Shown piece after piece: positions 52,801-62,385 of a DNA stretch of 64,000 bases (positions are counted from its first letter, which is position 1; each line of letters starts with the position of its first letter). The position numbers and the translations under genes are program-made. The notes under the pieces were generated by a model. The model saw nothing but the letters and a program-made list of their open reading frames with translations, was not told where the DNA came from and ran no database searches. The stretch covers positions 248,001 through 312,000 of the forward strand of contig JANQQF010000038.1 in assembly GCA_028285035.1 (NCBI GenBank), given 5' to 3'. Origin of the DNA: Phycisphaerae bacterium. GTDB lineage: Bacteria > Chloroflexota > Anaerolineae > 4572-78 > J111.

Positions 52801-55467
52801 TGATACTGCGGCGGCTACTCGATTGATTGCAGCTAATTCTTTGTGTCGATTTAGAATTTCTTGCTCTATACGCTTACGCTCCGTAATCTCTAGTTGAGCT
52901 TTTTCAAATAGTAATGCATTTTCGATGGCATTGGCTAACTGATCTGCCATCGTTTGCAGAAAAATAATATCTGTATGGCTAAAGGCCACCTGCTCTCTAC
53001 TTTGAACCGTTAAGGCCCCAATTGCCTCATTACGATATATCAGTGGCAAAGCCATTTCAGAAGAGGTGTGGGGAAGATGTGGATTTTGAAAATGAACAGC
53101 CTCTCGACCCACATCCAAGGCAATTCTTGCCTTTAGATTTGCCAAACACTGCCCGATCATCGACTCTCCACCAATTTCAAGTCGATGCTCGTTGGCAATC
53201 TGGATTCGACCAGGTTCTCCAGTTCCTGCCTTTAGAATGGCCCACTCTTTTTCATCATCAACTAGAAATACACCGACATAATATAGCTCAAATCGGTCTC
53301 GAATTAGCTTTACAGCAGAGTTTAGAAGTTGATTAACACCTAAAATGGAACTGGCAGTTCTGGCCACATCGGCAGCCGTTTCAATTTGAACAGCTCGATA
53401 TGTGACCTCTTGTAGCAACTGACGGTTTGATAACAAAACTGATGCTTGGTCCACCATCGCTTGCCAGAACTGTTTCACAGTGTTTGTAAATTCAAATGGT
53501 TCTGCGAAATCAATGAGAATAATTCCTATATTTTGCCCCGTTGTTACTAGGGGTAATAAGGCCGTTGATACAGCCCCTCTTTGCCTAAAACTTTCACGTT
53601 CATCATCAGACAAGCGGCTATCTGTAGCTACATCTTCTAAATAAGTGGACTGGTTGACTGTTAAACAATTTGCCTCTGGGCTATCAGGCAAATAGAGACG
53701 ATCACCCGTACGGCGGGTCCACCCTGTTTGTTGTGACCAACGTGCTTTCAATTCGACCCAGATAGGCTCATCATCGACTGACTTATAATAGTATGCTGTA
53801 ATTTGGCTGGGATTTTGTAGGCGAATTTGTTTGAACAAGGCCGCAAAAACTTGGCGTTCACTCAATGCACTCGCGATAGTTTGACTACCGTTGTACATCA
53901 TTGCCATTTCATTCAGTAAGCGTTCTCGTTCGGCTTCACGAGCACGTCGTTCAGTAATATCTTGGCTGATCCCCAATAAATATTGAGGTTGTCCATTATT
54001 ATCAGGAATGGGAATCAATCGGGTATAGGCGATGTGGGCTTCACCGTCTGCCCAAGTTGTTTTATCCTCAAAAGTTAGGGTCTCATTTTTTGTGAAGACT
54101 TGATCATCACGTCTGTAAAATTCGTCGGCTAGTTCTTTAGCAAAGAAGTCATGATCTGTTTTCCCAATTACATCCTCAGTTGGCCGTCCTACGACAGCCA
54201 AATTGGCTGAATTCATCTCCACCCAAGTATGTTGACGATCTTTGATAAAAATTGGGTCTGGAATATGTTCTAATATTGTTTTTAAGAATCGACTATTATT
54301 TTCAGCCTGATTGAATAAATGTGTGTTTTCTATAGCAATTGCTGCTTGTGAGGCTAATAAAGATAAAATATGAAGGTCGTTATCATCAAAGGGATTGGCC
54401 TCATCAAAATGTTGTACTTCCATTGTTCCAATGGCTCGGCCTCGTAAAACAATGGGAACATGCATCAAAGCTTTAATTTCCTCATCCATAATTGCTTTAG
54501 TCGGAAAGTGTTCCCCAAGCGCATGTTGCGACCATTGATTACCTAATACGGGCTGCTTTGTTTGCAGTACGTGTTGTTCTAAACCTGAAATTTGTCCTTT
54601 ATCTCTTTTTACAACAGATTTATTGGGAATGAGTGTGGTAGCACTCCATCCAGTAATTTGATCTCGATCAGGATCAATCAAATAGACTTGACTTGCTTCA
54701 GCCCCAGTTAGCTGCAAACTTAGATGAGCCAGATTATCAAGTAAGGCGTCGAAATCAAGGTTGTGATTATGTAATTGCAAGTTGATGTTTAGATGACTAC
54801 CAACTTGTAGACTGATGTGATACAACGTAGCAAGCTGCTCAAGTTGTTCATCAATAGTTGAGAACAAGCGGGTCGTTTGTAAAGCATTTGCAACTTGGGC
54901 GGCAAGCGTTTGCAAAGCTGTTAGGTTATCAGGATGAAGAGGATCAACCCGATGAATTAGGATACACCCTAAAGCATCTCCACGGCTCAGGAGAGGCAGG
55001 GCTAGCCCGATACCAACTTTATCGGCGGGAAAAAGAGTTGGTTGTTGTCGCAAAATAGCTCGACCAATTGGGGTTGACTCGTCTATCTTGGGTTTTTCAG
55101 GGGCAAGTTCAATGGGTAAGCTAGGTTCTGTTTGGGCTTTTCGTTCAGCCTGTTGACCAGTCGCATCAAGTAAATACAAAGCAACCGGTGTTCCGGCAAA
55201 GTGTTGCTGAACAATCTCGACCAAATTGGGGCGTAAATGCTCTGGCCGTGAGATTGTATCAGTCACTTCAGCTATGGCTGTCGTTGTATCAAGGACACGA
55301 TCCTGTTGTTGAATATCTTCGGCCAATCCATGAACTTCTTCCTTTAATGCCGACCATATACGACCAATTTCAGATTGATCATTATCTAATTCTGGCAGAT
55401 GACTTACCATTTGCCCAAGGTATTCTTCTATTGTACCTAAACGTGTACGCTTTACGGACTCAGTCAT
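49798..55467 (-). CDS. giant GAF/PAS sensor protein without kinase domain (about 8 GAF, 3 PAS)
   Basis: The 1889-aa protein contains about eight GAF domains and three PAS domains: one after the second GAF (TILEHIPDPIFIKDRQHTW) and a pair near residues 1080-1310, each followed by a DITERK linker. It ends in a half GAF-like segment (ARREALIKEITTRVRASTDI) and has no HisKA, HATPase, GGDEF or output module. It is probably a scaffold or sensory partner for the kinase encoded immediately downstream, with which it overlaps by 4 bp. ATG 55467 is 9 bp after the stop of the other GAF protein. Confidence 0.88.
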   Translation of the reverse strand: MTESVKRTRLGTIEEYLGQMVSHLPELDNDQSEIGRIWSALKEEVHGLAEDIQQQDRVLDTTTAIAEVTDTISRPEHLRPNLVEIVQQHFAGTPVALYLLDATGQQAERKAQTEPSLPIELAPEKPKIDESTPIGRAILRQQPTLFPADKVGIGLALPLLSRGDALGCILIHRVDPLHPDNLTALQTLAAQVANALQTTRLFSTIDEQLEQLATLYHISLQVGSHLNINLQLHNHNLDFDALLDNLAHLSLQLTGAEASQVYLIDPDRDQITGWSATTLIPNKSVVKRDKGQISGLEQHVLQTKQPVLGNQWSQHALGEHFPTKAIMDEEIKALMHVPIVLRGRAIGTMEVQHFDEANPFDDNDLHILSLLASQAAIAIENTHLFNQAENNSRFLKTILEHIPDPIFIKDRQHTWVEMNSANLAVVGRPTEDVIGKTDHDFFAKELADEFYRRDDQVFTKNETLTFEDKTTWADGEAHIAYTRLIPIPDNNGQPQYLLGISQDITERRAREAERERLLNEMAMMYNGSQTIASALSERQVFAALFKQIRLQNPSQITAYYYKSVDDEPIWVELKARWSQQTGWTRRTGDRLYLPDSPEANCLTVNQSTYLEDVATDSRLSDDERESFRQRGAVSTALLPLVTTGQNIGIILIDFAEPFEFTNTVKQFWQAMVDQASVLLSNRQLLQEVTYRAVQIETAADVARTASSILGVNQLLNSAVKLIRDRFELYYVGVFLVDDEKEWAILKAGTGEPGRIQIANEHRLEIGGESMIGQCLANLKARIALDVGREAVHFQNPHLPHTSSEMALPLIYRNEAIGALTVQSREQVAFSHTDIIFLQTMADQLANAIENALLFEKAQLEITERKRIEQEILNRHKELAAINRVAAAVSTTLDLQDMLRAAAREIVLIFNARRSGITLINDEQTNLEVIASYSQHKNDSTEGLIIPIEPGDSAFEVIKKGQPFAVSKPYSPSNELSTPDVKEMFRILETEAIMIVPLIVRNEVVGTIGVDLDEVDRDFTTAELQLAETIASQIASSIENANLFEKTQIALAEQKRVETVLKESENRYRNLYDTSPIAYLSTDTQGVIYMSNASTTDLLGYNQDELIGHSIFDLYADTPLGKPKAERFHQRLIEGDIVQGEEVEMTRASGRVISTSLRLRPIQDDKDQIVGQQIAIEDITERKRAEDTIRDSEERYRLLLTSSPDPIVMYDPEGNITYINDAFSQTFGWSIKDILGQPLNFIPQDSQAETEDAFQRMLRHETVLYETKRLTKTNQVLDMLISGASIKNKSGDITGLVSILRDITERKQTETALQTTFKRTQSLHHISNTLVAHSDQDTIFEIVLQEYLNLLGLQRGSLILLDKQDVIHEVSAFYADGQKEIPSFNFLADQDQIADYLRKNTEPLVIENVKEHPLTAGYQYSQDDIEAVLFTPLTVKDNVIGIIGVATSDPNYQFSDQDLEVSELLADQLTIWLENRRLLQETQRRSSLLEIGAEVSRVASSILNEDELIDKSVNLIRDQFGLYYVGLFLIDPANEWAVLRAGTGEPGRRQLAKNHRLQIGGDSMIGWSVSNREARIALDVGQEAVHFENPDLPETRSEMALPLISRDEVIGALTVQSEQREAFSQEDITLLQIMADQVANAILNARLFEESQQAQQEAEERLHETIALQQLSQALSGTLQVDEILDIFFRACTRVIGFEYVILAQIDLNEHTVSSINNVGISELKLHQQKMLLETSLAIEVMQEGQTQIITGWDERLQNHLYEVKQANTWTRLITPLMLRQKPIGIVEAGFKNQSQVLEDSQIGLLRAFVDQTALALDNAWRYQESQRTARREALIKEITTRVRASTDIDTILQTTVREIRAATSSQKAYINLLPPINGHDKHDQKRSDQ

Positions 55468-55476
55468 ATTATAAAA

Positions 55477-58400
55477 TTACTCTTTCTGAGATCGAGGCTG
55501 AGGGGCCAAATAAATATTTCCCTTTTCGCTTCCCAAAACACGGCTTAATTCAGTCAATGTTGTCTTTAAAATCGAGTCAATATCTTTTGCTCCACGAATT
55601 TTTCCAGTTACTTCTCGAATAATTGCTTCACGTCGAGCGGTTCTTTGACTATTTTCAAATCGTTGAGCATTGTCTAAGGCGAGAACGGTTTGATCGATAA
55701 ATGATTTCAGGAGACGAATTTGGCCTTGGCGAATACTCACTGCGTTTTTAAAGCCTGTTTCTACTAAACCAATAGTTTGTTGTCGAAGTATGATAGGGGT
55801 GAATAGACGCACCCATTCCATGTGATTTTCTAACTCGAATTGTTCTGGATCAAATCGGTCATCCCATCCCGTAATTACTTCAGTCTTTCCAGTGCGAATA
55901 ATATCGGCCATGATATCTTGACTGTTTAGGGGTTTACACGACAAAGCCAGTTGTTGTTCGCTAATGCCTACCCCTGCAATCGCCCGAACTTCTGTTTCTT
56001 CGACTAAAGAAAATTGGACATATTCAAATCCGATAACTTTTGTGCAGGCCTGAAAGAACATTTCAAGAATTTCATTGACATGGAAGCTACTGGCCAAAGC
56101 TTGACTAAATTGCTGCATCGCAACACTTTCTTGGAGGCGTGTTTCGGCTTGCTTTTGTGACTCAGCTACATTTTCGAATAAGCGAGCATTTGTAATAGCG
56201 TTTGCCAACTGATCTGCCATCGTTTGTAATACCGTAATATCCTCTTGTGAAAAAGCGTTACGTTCGACACTTTGCACTGTCAATGCGCCGATTACCTCTC
56301 GTTTGCTTTGGAGAGGGAGGGCTAGCTCAGATCGTGTATCGGGTAAATGCTTATTTCGGAAAAAGTTTTTCGCATCGGCACCAACATCCAGATCAACCCG
56401 TGCCTGTCGATGCTGAATACTCCAACCAATCATGGAGCCAGAACCAATTTTGAGACGGTGATTATCGGCAATTTGGTTTTTTCCGGCTTCGCCCGTCCCA
56501 GCCTGCAATACAGCCCACCTGCGTTCGTCATCAACGAGAAACAGACCAACATAATACAATCTAAACATATCTCGAATTAAATTTACGGAGGTGACTAAAA
56601 GATCATTAACATCCAAAATAGAACTCGCGGCCCGGGACACTTCAGATGCAGCTTGTAATAACGTGGATTTATGTTGAGCCTCAGTTAAAAGTTGCCAACT
56701 TTCTAGACGAACACTTAACTGGTCAGCAATCGCTTCACCCATTTCAATATCAGCTTGAGAGAAGGTATGATCAGCTTCGGTGGCGTCCGCTGCAAACGAT
56801 CCAACAACATTGCCTTGTACGACAATTGGAATAAATAGCATTGAGGTTACATTAGTTTGGCCTCTTGTTTTGTGGCTGTTTTTGATAAAAGGATGGCCTT
56901 CTGGGTCATCGATAATTAGGGGCCCAGGTTGCTTTTGCAGCTGTTGGAATACCAAATCTTCTTCAACAGCCAGACTAAACTTGGGCGAAACCGGTTCGCC
57001 AGCAATGTAGCGAGCTTGTGCTCTAACATAGTTAGATGCTCGGTCAAATAATGTTAAACTTCCCTGTTGCAAATTCAGCAGATTGAGATATTCACCTAAT
57101 AAAGTTTCAAATGCGGTTTGTAAATCGTTTGAGGTTGCGAGTGCGTGACTGATACGGTAGAGCGATTGAGTACGCGCTAAGTTTTGTGCGGTATCTAGAA
57201 TAAGCTGTTCACGCTCTCTTTCTCTTTGTTTCTGATCAGTAATATCATTAACAACCCCAATAATAAAGTCAGGTTTATTCACATTTGATGTTAAGGATAG
57301 TGGAATTTTGCGGGTGAAATAAATACGATTTTCCTCCGCAGCATTTAGCATTGGTGCTTCGAACTCTAGGGTTTCTCCCGTCTCAAATATATGCTGATCT
57401 TGCTCTCTAAACTGCTTGGCAACCTCTTCTGATCGAAATTCATAATCTGTCTGACCAATAAGGTCGGTCTCTTGTTTGCCAAGCATATTGTTGGCGTAGG
57501 CTTGATTCACCACTGTTAATTCGTAGTTCTGATTTTTGATAAAAATTGGATCGGGGATCTGATCAATAATGGCCTTCATAAAGGTTTCACTCTCTTGAGC
57601 GGCCTGGAATAGTCTAGCATTTTGAATTGCATTAGCTGCTTGTAGGGCAATCGAATCAAGAAGATTGATGTCTGCTCGACCAAGTCTTCGTCCGGACGTA
57701 TGGTCATAGACCTCTAAGACACCAATTACTTGATTTCTAAGAAGAACGGGGATTAAACCCAAAAGGGACCCGTTATGCTCTGTTAAATATTCATATTCCC
57801 AACGATCTTCTGATAGATCATCAGGATAACAAATTATTTCTTCTTTGGTTGCTAACACTTGTTTAAGTGCGACAAAATCCTCTATCTTATAGCGGTCTCC
57901 CTGATCACTTTCAAATGTAGAGTCTGGTCGCACATAGTCGCTAATTGTTTGAGCATAGTCGCCATCAATCAGTGATAGAGCACATTCAGCGAGGTTTAGA
58001 GCAAACGCAGTTTCAACGACTAGATTATTAGCAGCGTCTTGCAAATCAAGGGTTGAACCTATTTTTGTGCCAATGCTATAAAGCGTGGCTTGTTCAGAGA
58101 GACGGCGTTGGGTTTCATCACGTAGACGGGCATTGTCTAAGGCTACGGTTAACTGATCGGCCAGAATTTGTAGGGTTTCAACATCTTCAGGTGTAAATGC
58201 ATTGGGTTCTGTACTTTGTACATCCAGAGCCCCGATTACTTCGCCCTTCGAAATCATCGGTAGCGCTAACTCCGAACGGGTATCAGGTAAGAGCGGATTG
58301 TTAAAGTGGACTTTATCTTCACCGACATCAAGAGCAATTCGTGGTTCGGCATTGCCTGTAACAAAACCAACAATCGATTTTTCCCCACCCACTTTTAGTT

Positions 58401-60753
58401 GATGAGGCCGTTCAACCATAATCTTGCCTACTTCACCTGTAGACGCCCGAACTTGAGCCCATTCTCTCTTTTCATCGATTAAGAAAATTGAGACATGATA
58501 GTAGCCAATTTGATCGCGAATTAAATCAACGGTACTGAACAGAATTTCGTCAAGATCAGTCATTTCTGAAACAGCACGTCCCACCTGGGCTACTGTCCTA
58601 AGCTGTTCTTTTTGCTTTTCACTGGTTTCCAACAGACGTCGATTTTGAATTGTAATGGCAATTTGGTCGGCCATAGCGCGGGCTAGATCGATCTCGCGTT
58701 GTGAGAAATGACGATGTGCTTTGACTGAGTCGGCACCAATCCAGCCGATTGTTTCGCCGCTGACAATCATAGGAGCTTCCAATAAAGATTTGACTGGTAC
58801 CTCTTCATTGAAATTTTGATAATCTGTTAAGCGAGGGTCGTTATCAACGTCATAGCTGGTAAAGGGTTGTCCAGAGAGAAGAATTTGTTGATATGGGATG
58901 TTGTCTCGAATACCAAATCGTAATGTTTCAATATCCTGCACTAGACCATTTTGAACGTAGGCTACTAGCTCGCCTTGAAGCTTATCCGTACTTAGTAGGG
59001 TGATACCCCCTTGGTCTAAATCAAGACTGTAGAGAAACTCTATCAACGATTCCTGAAGAATTTCATCAAGATTATTTGCGCCGGCCAAAACGCGACCAGC
59101 TCGATATAACGTTTGGGTTTCCGCAAGTGCGACTTCAGTTTGTTGTCGTTGGCGAACATTTTCAATGGCAACAATGCTTTGGTTACATAGCGTATGATAT
59201 AAGGTGAGTTCATGCTCCGTAAAGTTATGAAACTGTCGATACTCTATTGATAAAAGACCAAGAACACGACTACGAGTGACTAATGGGATGAAAGCTATGC
59301 TGGTGGTTTCTGCCCGTTTTAAGAATTTTCGATCTGCTTTGGTAAGTTGGGGATCAGTATCTATGTCTGCAATAGAAACAGATAATTTACTTTGAACCAG
59401 TTGAGCTAAGATAGGATATTCGGCCAATACGAGGCGGACACCAATTTCTGACTGGTTACGTTTTTCTTTTCTAGTGTCATTGACAAAAACAATTTCACTT
59501 GAAGTAGGGATACTATTCGAGTCGAGATCATCACAAAGATAAAGGACACAACGATCAGCACCTGTATTCATCGTTCCTTTAACTAGGGCGGTGTAAACTT
59601 GCTGTACCGATGTTGAAGCAACAAGTTGACGACTGATATCAACGATAAGTTGAGTTTCTTGTAAATTAGTTTGTAGGTCGTTTAGAAGAACTGTATTTTC
59701 TAGAGCTACAGAAACTTGTGTGGCAAGAGTGTCTAACACATTTAAATCATTTTGACTAAAATGACCTGGGGTAGGGTGTACAAAGGATAATGCACCTTGA
59801 AGACGACCACGTTCTATGATGATTGGGGCGCAGATTATACAGCGAACTGTAACTTTTTGATCAGCATGCTCTACAGGTAACCATCGTTCATCTTCTAAAG
59901 TATCTATAATAAGCGTTGGTTCTTCATGTTCTAGAACCCAAGCCTCTAACCCTTCAGTTAAGATTTGTCTGACTAATTTTTGTCGCTCAACATCATCCAA
60001 TCGATTACGCTCTGGATATGTACTACGAATATAAACATCGCCTGTGTCAGTCAATATGTGAATGTTTCCGGCTGTGGCTTCCAGTCGAGGTGCAAAATTA
60101 ACAGCTGCCGTAGTGATTGCTTCAAAATCAAGGGCAGCACCTAACTCTGCCGCAACCTCATATAAAAGGTTGGATTTATCACGCTCACTGATAATTTGGC
60201 GATATTGCTGAGTTTTTGCGATGGCTGCAGCGATAGGTTGACTAAATCTTTGGAGCGCATCGATGTCATCTTGTGAAAGTGTTGCCTCTTTATTCCCCAA
60301 AGCGTGTAAAATGCCGATGAATTTGCCATTTGATAACAAAGGAAGAGCCATCTCGGATAGATAAGAGTCGCCGTTACTCCCATTTGTTTTTGGGATATTG
60401 ACATAGACAGAATTTTTCGATTGGCTGGCTTCACGTACAGCTTTTGGCTCACTGCCATTAATGCGATTGTGTCTTCGCTGATCAGCATGATACTTGAGCC
60501 AAGCCTTATTATCATCGACAGGTAAAAAAATTGTAGCATCACTAAAAAAGAAACTACTTTTTATGATTTCTAGAATTTGGACATTAAGGGTGGTTAAATC
60601 AAGCGTGGAAGCAAGGATTTGGTTTAGCTGTTGGTTTACATGCAATAATTTTGCTTGATGGTGGATTTGCTCTTGTGCAGTAGCTAATTTTGCAGACAAC
60701 TCAGCAATTTGGTTTTCTAATTGATTAACTACATCCTGCTGCTGGTTATTCAT
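55477..60753 (-). CDS. giant GAF/PAS sensor protein without kinase domain (about 9 GAF, 1 PAS)
   Basis: The 1758-aa protein starts with a short coiled coil (NQLENQIAELSAKLATAQEQ) and continues with about nine GAF domains and one PAS (IIDQIPDPIFIKNQNYEL) after the sixth. The C-terminus is the same half GAF-like segment as in its neighbour (ARREAIIREVTGKIRGAKDI), so the two arose by duplication. No catalytic output domain is present. It is the first of the three giant GAF genes. ATG 60753 has no clear ribosome site. A palindromic sequence lies about 95 bp upstream. Confidence 0.88.
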   Translation of the reverse strand: MNNQQQDVVNQLENQIAELSAKLATAQEQIHHQAKLLHVNQQLNQILASTLDLTTLNVQILEIIKSSFFFSDATIFLPVDDNKAWLKYHADQRRHNRINGSEPKAVREASQSKNSVYVNIPKTNGSNGDSYLSEMALPLLSNGKFIGILHALGNKEATLSQDDIDALQRFSQPIAAAIAKTQQYRQIISERDKSNLLYEVAAELGAALDFEAITTAAVNFAPRLEATAGNIHILTDTGDVYIRSTYPERNRLDDVERQKLVRQILTEGLEAWVLEHEEPTLIIDTLEDERWLPVEHADQKVTVRCIICAPIIIERGRLQGALSFVHPTPGHFSQNDLNVLDTLATQVSVALENTVLLNDLQTNLQETQLIVDISRQLVASTSVQQVYTALVKGTMNTGADRCVLYLCDDLDSNSIPTSSEIVFVNDTRKEKRNQSEIGVRLVLAEYPILAQLVQSKLSVSIADIDTDPQLTKADRKFLKRAETTSIAFIPLVTRSRVLGLLSIEYRQFHNFTEHELTLYHTLCNQSIVAIENVRQRQQTEVALAETQTLYRAGRVLAGANNLDEILQESLIEFLYSLDLDQGGITLLSTDKLQGELVAYVQNGLVQDIETLRFGIRDNIPYQQILLSGQPFTSYDVDNDPRLTDYQNFNEEVPVKSLLEAPMIVSGETIGWIGADSVKAHRHFSQREIDLARAMADQIAITIQNRRLLETSEKQKEQLRTVAQVGRAVSEMTDLDEILFSTVDLIRDQIGYYHVSIFLIDEKREWAQVRASTGEVGKIMVERPHQLKVGGEKSIVGFVTGNAEPRIALDVGEDKVHFNNPLLPDTRSELALPMISKGEVIGALDVQSTEPNAFTPEDVETLQILADQLTVALDNARLRDETQRRLSEQATLYSIGTKIGSTLDLQDAANNLVVETAFALNLAECALSLIDGDYAQTISDYVRPDSTFESDQGDRYKIEDFVALKQVLATKEEIICYPDDLSEDRWEYEYLTEHNGSLLGLIPVLLRNQVIGVLEVYDHTSGRRLGRADINLLDSIALQAANAIQNARLFQAAQESETFMKAIIDQIPDPIFIKNQNYELTVVNQAYANNMLGKQETDLIGQTDYEFRSEEVAKQFREQDQHIFETGETLEFEAPMLNAAEENRIYFTRKIPLSLTSNVNKPDFIIGVVNDITDQKQREREREQLILDTAQNLARTQSLYRISHALATSNDLQTAFETLLGEYLNLLNLQQGSLTLFDRASNYVRAQARYIAGEPVSPKFSLAVEEDLVFQQLQKQPGPLIIDDPEGHPFIKNSHKTRGQTNVTSMLFIPIVVQGNVVGSFAADATEADHTFSQADIEMGEAIADQLSVRLESWQLLTEAQHKSTLLQAASEVSRAASSILDVNDLLVTSVNLIRDMFRLYYVGLFLVDDERRWAVLQAGTGEAGKNQIADNHRLKIGSGSMIGWSIQHRQARVDLDVGADAKNFFRNKHLPDTRSELALPLQSKREVIGALTVQSVERNAFSQEDITVLQTMADQLANAITNARLFENVAESQKQAETRLQESVAMQQFSQALASSFHVNEILEMFFQACTKVIGFEYVQFSLVEETEVRAIAGVGISEQQLALSCKPLNSQDIMADIIRTGKTEVITGWDDRFDPEQFELENHMEWVRLFTPIILRQQTIGLVETGFKNAVSIRQGQIRLLKSFIDQTVLALDNAQRFENSQRTARREAIIREVTGKIRGAKDIDSILKTTLTELSRVLGSEKGNIYLAPQPRSQKE

Positions 60754-60847
60754 ATGATTGGACCCGAAGTTTGAATTTGGAACTGAACAACGGATAAAGG
60801 TTAAGTCTAAGAAGTAAAAGCCTAATTTGTTTTATTACTATCAATAT

Positions 60848-60867
60848 ATCAAATGAGTACATTTGAT
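60848..60867. promoter_or_regulatory. palindromic operator candidate upstream of the giant GAF operon
   Basis: ATCAAATG (60848-60855) and CATTTGAT (60860-60867) form a perfect inverted repeat with a four-base spacer, in the 228-bp gap between the small receiver genes and the giant GAF genes. The spacing fits a dimeric DNA-binding protein, possibly the OmpR-type regulator encoded upstream. No other copy was noticed. Confidence 0.35.
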
Positions 60868-60981
60868 TAGATGGTTTAGGATTGAAATAGACTTCTTTTA
60901 GTAGCTAAAATTTAGCGGATTGTTTAAGCTCAAGCGTTTGCTACACATTTTACATTCGCTACTTTCTAGATTAGGGGAATA

Positions 60982-61428
60982 CTAGTAACCTAAATCCCAA
61001 ATATTATTACCCTGCAAAATGCTAATGATTTGGTCAGGGAATTTGTCTGGATCTATTGGTTTTCCAAGAAATCCATCAAAACCAGCTTCTTTTGTTTTCT
61101 CCATTGTGGTCGGATTGGCATCTGCCGTGACGGCAACAACGCGTGTATTCGTAAAACGCTCATCACTTCGCAATTTTGCCAAAGCCTCGTAACCATCTTG
61201 ATAGGGCAAGTGAAGATCCATTAAAACTAAATCAACCCGAGGCATCGTATCTGCGAACTCCAAGACCTGCCAGCCAGAAGCTTTCCATTCATATCGGCGA
61301 ACCCCAATAAAAGCCAAGAGGCGGGCAATGAGAACGAGGTTTTGTAGATTATCCTCCACCACCAATACATAAGCATCCTTAGGATCTATTGCTTTTTTCT
61401 TCTCTGGTTGTACAACTGCATCTGTCAT
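60982..61428 (-). CDS. stand-alone response regulator receiver protein
   Basis: The 148-aa single receiver has an 18-residue charged N-terminal extension, acidic residues in VLVVEDN, phospho-acceptor Asp71 (LVLMDLHLPYQDG) and a FLGKPIDPDKF end. Such CheY/DivK-like proteins relay phosphate or act by protein contact. ATG 61428 overlaps the stop of the preceding receiver gene by 4 bp. Confidence 0.92.
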   Translation of the reverse strand: MTDAVVQPEKKKAIDPKDAYVLVVEDNLQNLVLIARLLAFIGVRRYEWKASGWQVLEFADTMPRVDLVLMDLHLPYQDGYEALAKLRSDERFTNTRVVAVTADANPTTMEKTKEAGFDGFLGKPIDPDKFPDQIISILQGNNIWDLGY

Positions 61429-61805
61429 GAGGACTTACCTTTCAAATAGTGTTCGATCTGTTCGGGGAGTTTATCGATGTCGATTGGCTTGGTTATTAAT
61501 CCATCACAGCCAGCTTCGAAAACCTCACCTTGTTGCTTTGGGGTAGCATTTGCAGTCATGGCTACGATAGGGATATGTGCAGTGGTTTCATCTTTCTTAA
61601 GTTGCTTGGTGATTTCATATCCGTCAATATCTGGTAGATTAATATCGGTTAGAATAATATCAGGAGTATCTGATGTTGCTTTTTCTAGCCCTTCAGTTCC
61701 GTTTTCAGCCTCGATGATTTCATACCCCTCAACCATTAAGACACGTCTAACTAACATCATGTTGTCGCTATTATCTTCTATATAAAGCACTTTGGCTTTG
61801 CCCAT
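61425..61805 (-). CDS. stand-alone response regulator receiver protein
   Basis: The 126-aa receiver is close to the DivK type, with acidic residues in YIEDNSDN, Asp54 (IILTDINLPDIDG) and a TKPIDIDKLPEQI end. ATG 61805 (MGKAKVLYIEDN) is chosen since it gives the family N-terminus and has AGGA six bases upstream; the frame is open upstream to 61913 without family match. Coupled to the next receiver by an ATGA overlap. Confidence 0.9.
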   Translation of the reverse strand: MGKAKVLYIEDNSDNMMLVRRVLMVEGYEIIEAENGTEGLEKATSDTPDIILTDINLPDIDGYEITKQLKKDETTAHIPIVAMTANATPKQQGEVFEAGCDGLITKPIDIDKLPEQIEHYLKGKSS

Positions 61806-61941
61806 GTGTGTCCTATCTCCTTGCAATATTTCTATCATTGGTTTGCTGACCCCGTGTGCTAAGTATAGCAGCTTTTTACGGGGGATATAGTAGGAAATTG
61901 TAGCTACTTTCAAAATGACAATAATGAATAAAATTAACCTA

Positions 61942-62385
61942 TTATTTTCCCGCTACCGAGTTATTTTGGGAAGTAATCATATTGTCAGTAGATTCTGTAG
62001 TTCGGAATAAAATTGAGTTAACAAGATTTTGGAGCTGTGCAATCGGGAAAGGTTTCGTCAAATATCCATCTACATTGAGATGGTCAGCTTCATTTTGGAC
62101 CTCAGGTGAGCCAAAGGCGGTAATTAAGATAATCCCAATTTGAGGGTGTAAAGAACGCGCAACCTCTACCAATGTAAACCCACTGATACCTGGCATTTTT
62201 AAGTCAGTGATTAAAAGATCATACCGGCTATAGGTTAGTTTGGTGAGGGCTTCTTCTCCTGAAGCAGCTCCATCTACTGTAATTAAACTCTCATCTTCTT
62301 GTAAACCTTGTTTCAAGAAGAATACTAAAGTTGCTTCATCATCAACGATGAGCACTCGTTTTTGTCGATTTAGCCGATTTAGCAT
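61942..62385 (-). CDS. stand-alone response regulator receiver protein
   Basis: The 147-aa single receiver has acidic residues in VLIVDDEATL, phospho-acceptor Asp61 (LLITDLKMPGISG), and a TKPFPIAQL end followed by a short polar tail. Its NtrC/OmpR-like receiver type differs from the two DivK-like ones downstream. ATG 62385 has AAGGAG upstream. It is preceded by a 350-bp gap with hairpins. Confidence 0.92.
   Translation of the reverse strand: MLNRLNRQKRVLIVDDEATLVFFLKQGLQEDESLITVDGAASGEEALTKLTYSRYDLLITDLKMPGISGFTLVEVARSLHPQIGIILITAFGSPEVQNEADHLNVDGYLTKPFPIAQLQNLVNSILFRTTESTDNMITSQNNSVAGK

Noticed and set aside
42152..60753. Assembly duplication as explanation for three similar giant GAF genes
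   Set aside because: The copies differ widely at sequence level and have different domain orders, so they are old paralogues rather than collapsed or duplicated reads.
61806..61913. 36-residue N-terminal extension of the middle receiver
   Set aside because: The extension has no family match, and the ATG at 61805 has its own ribosome site.
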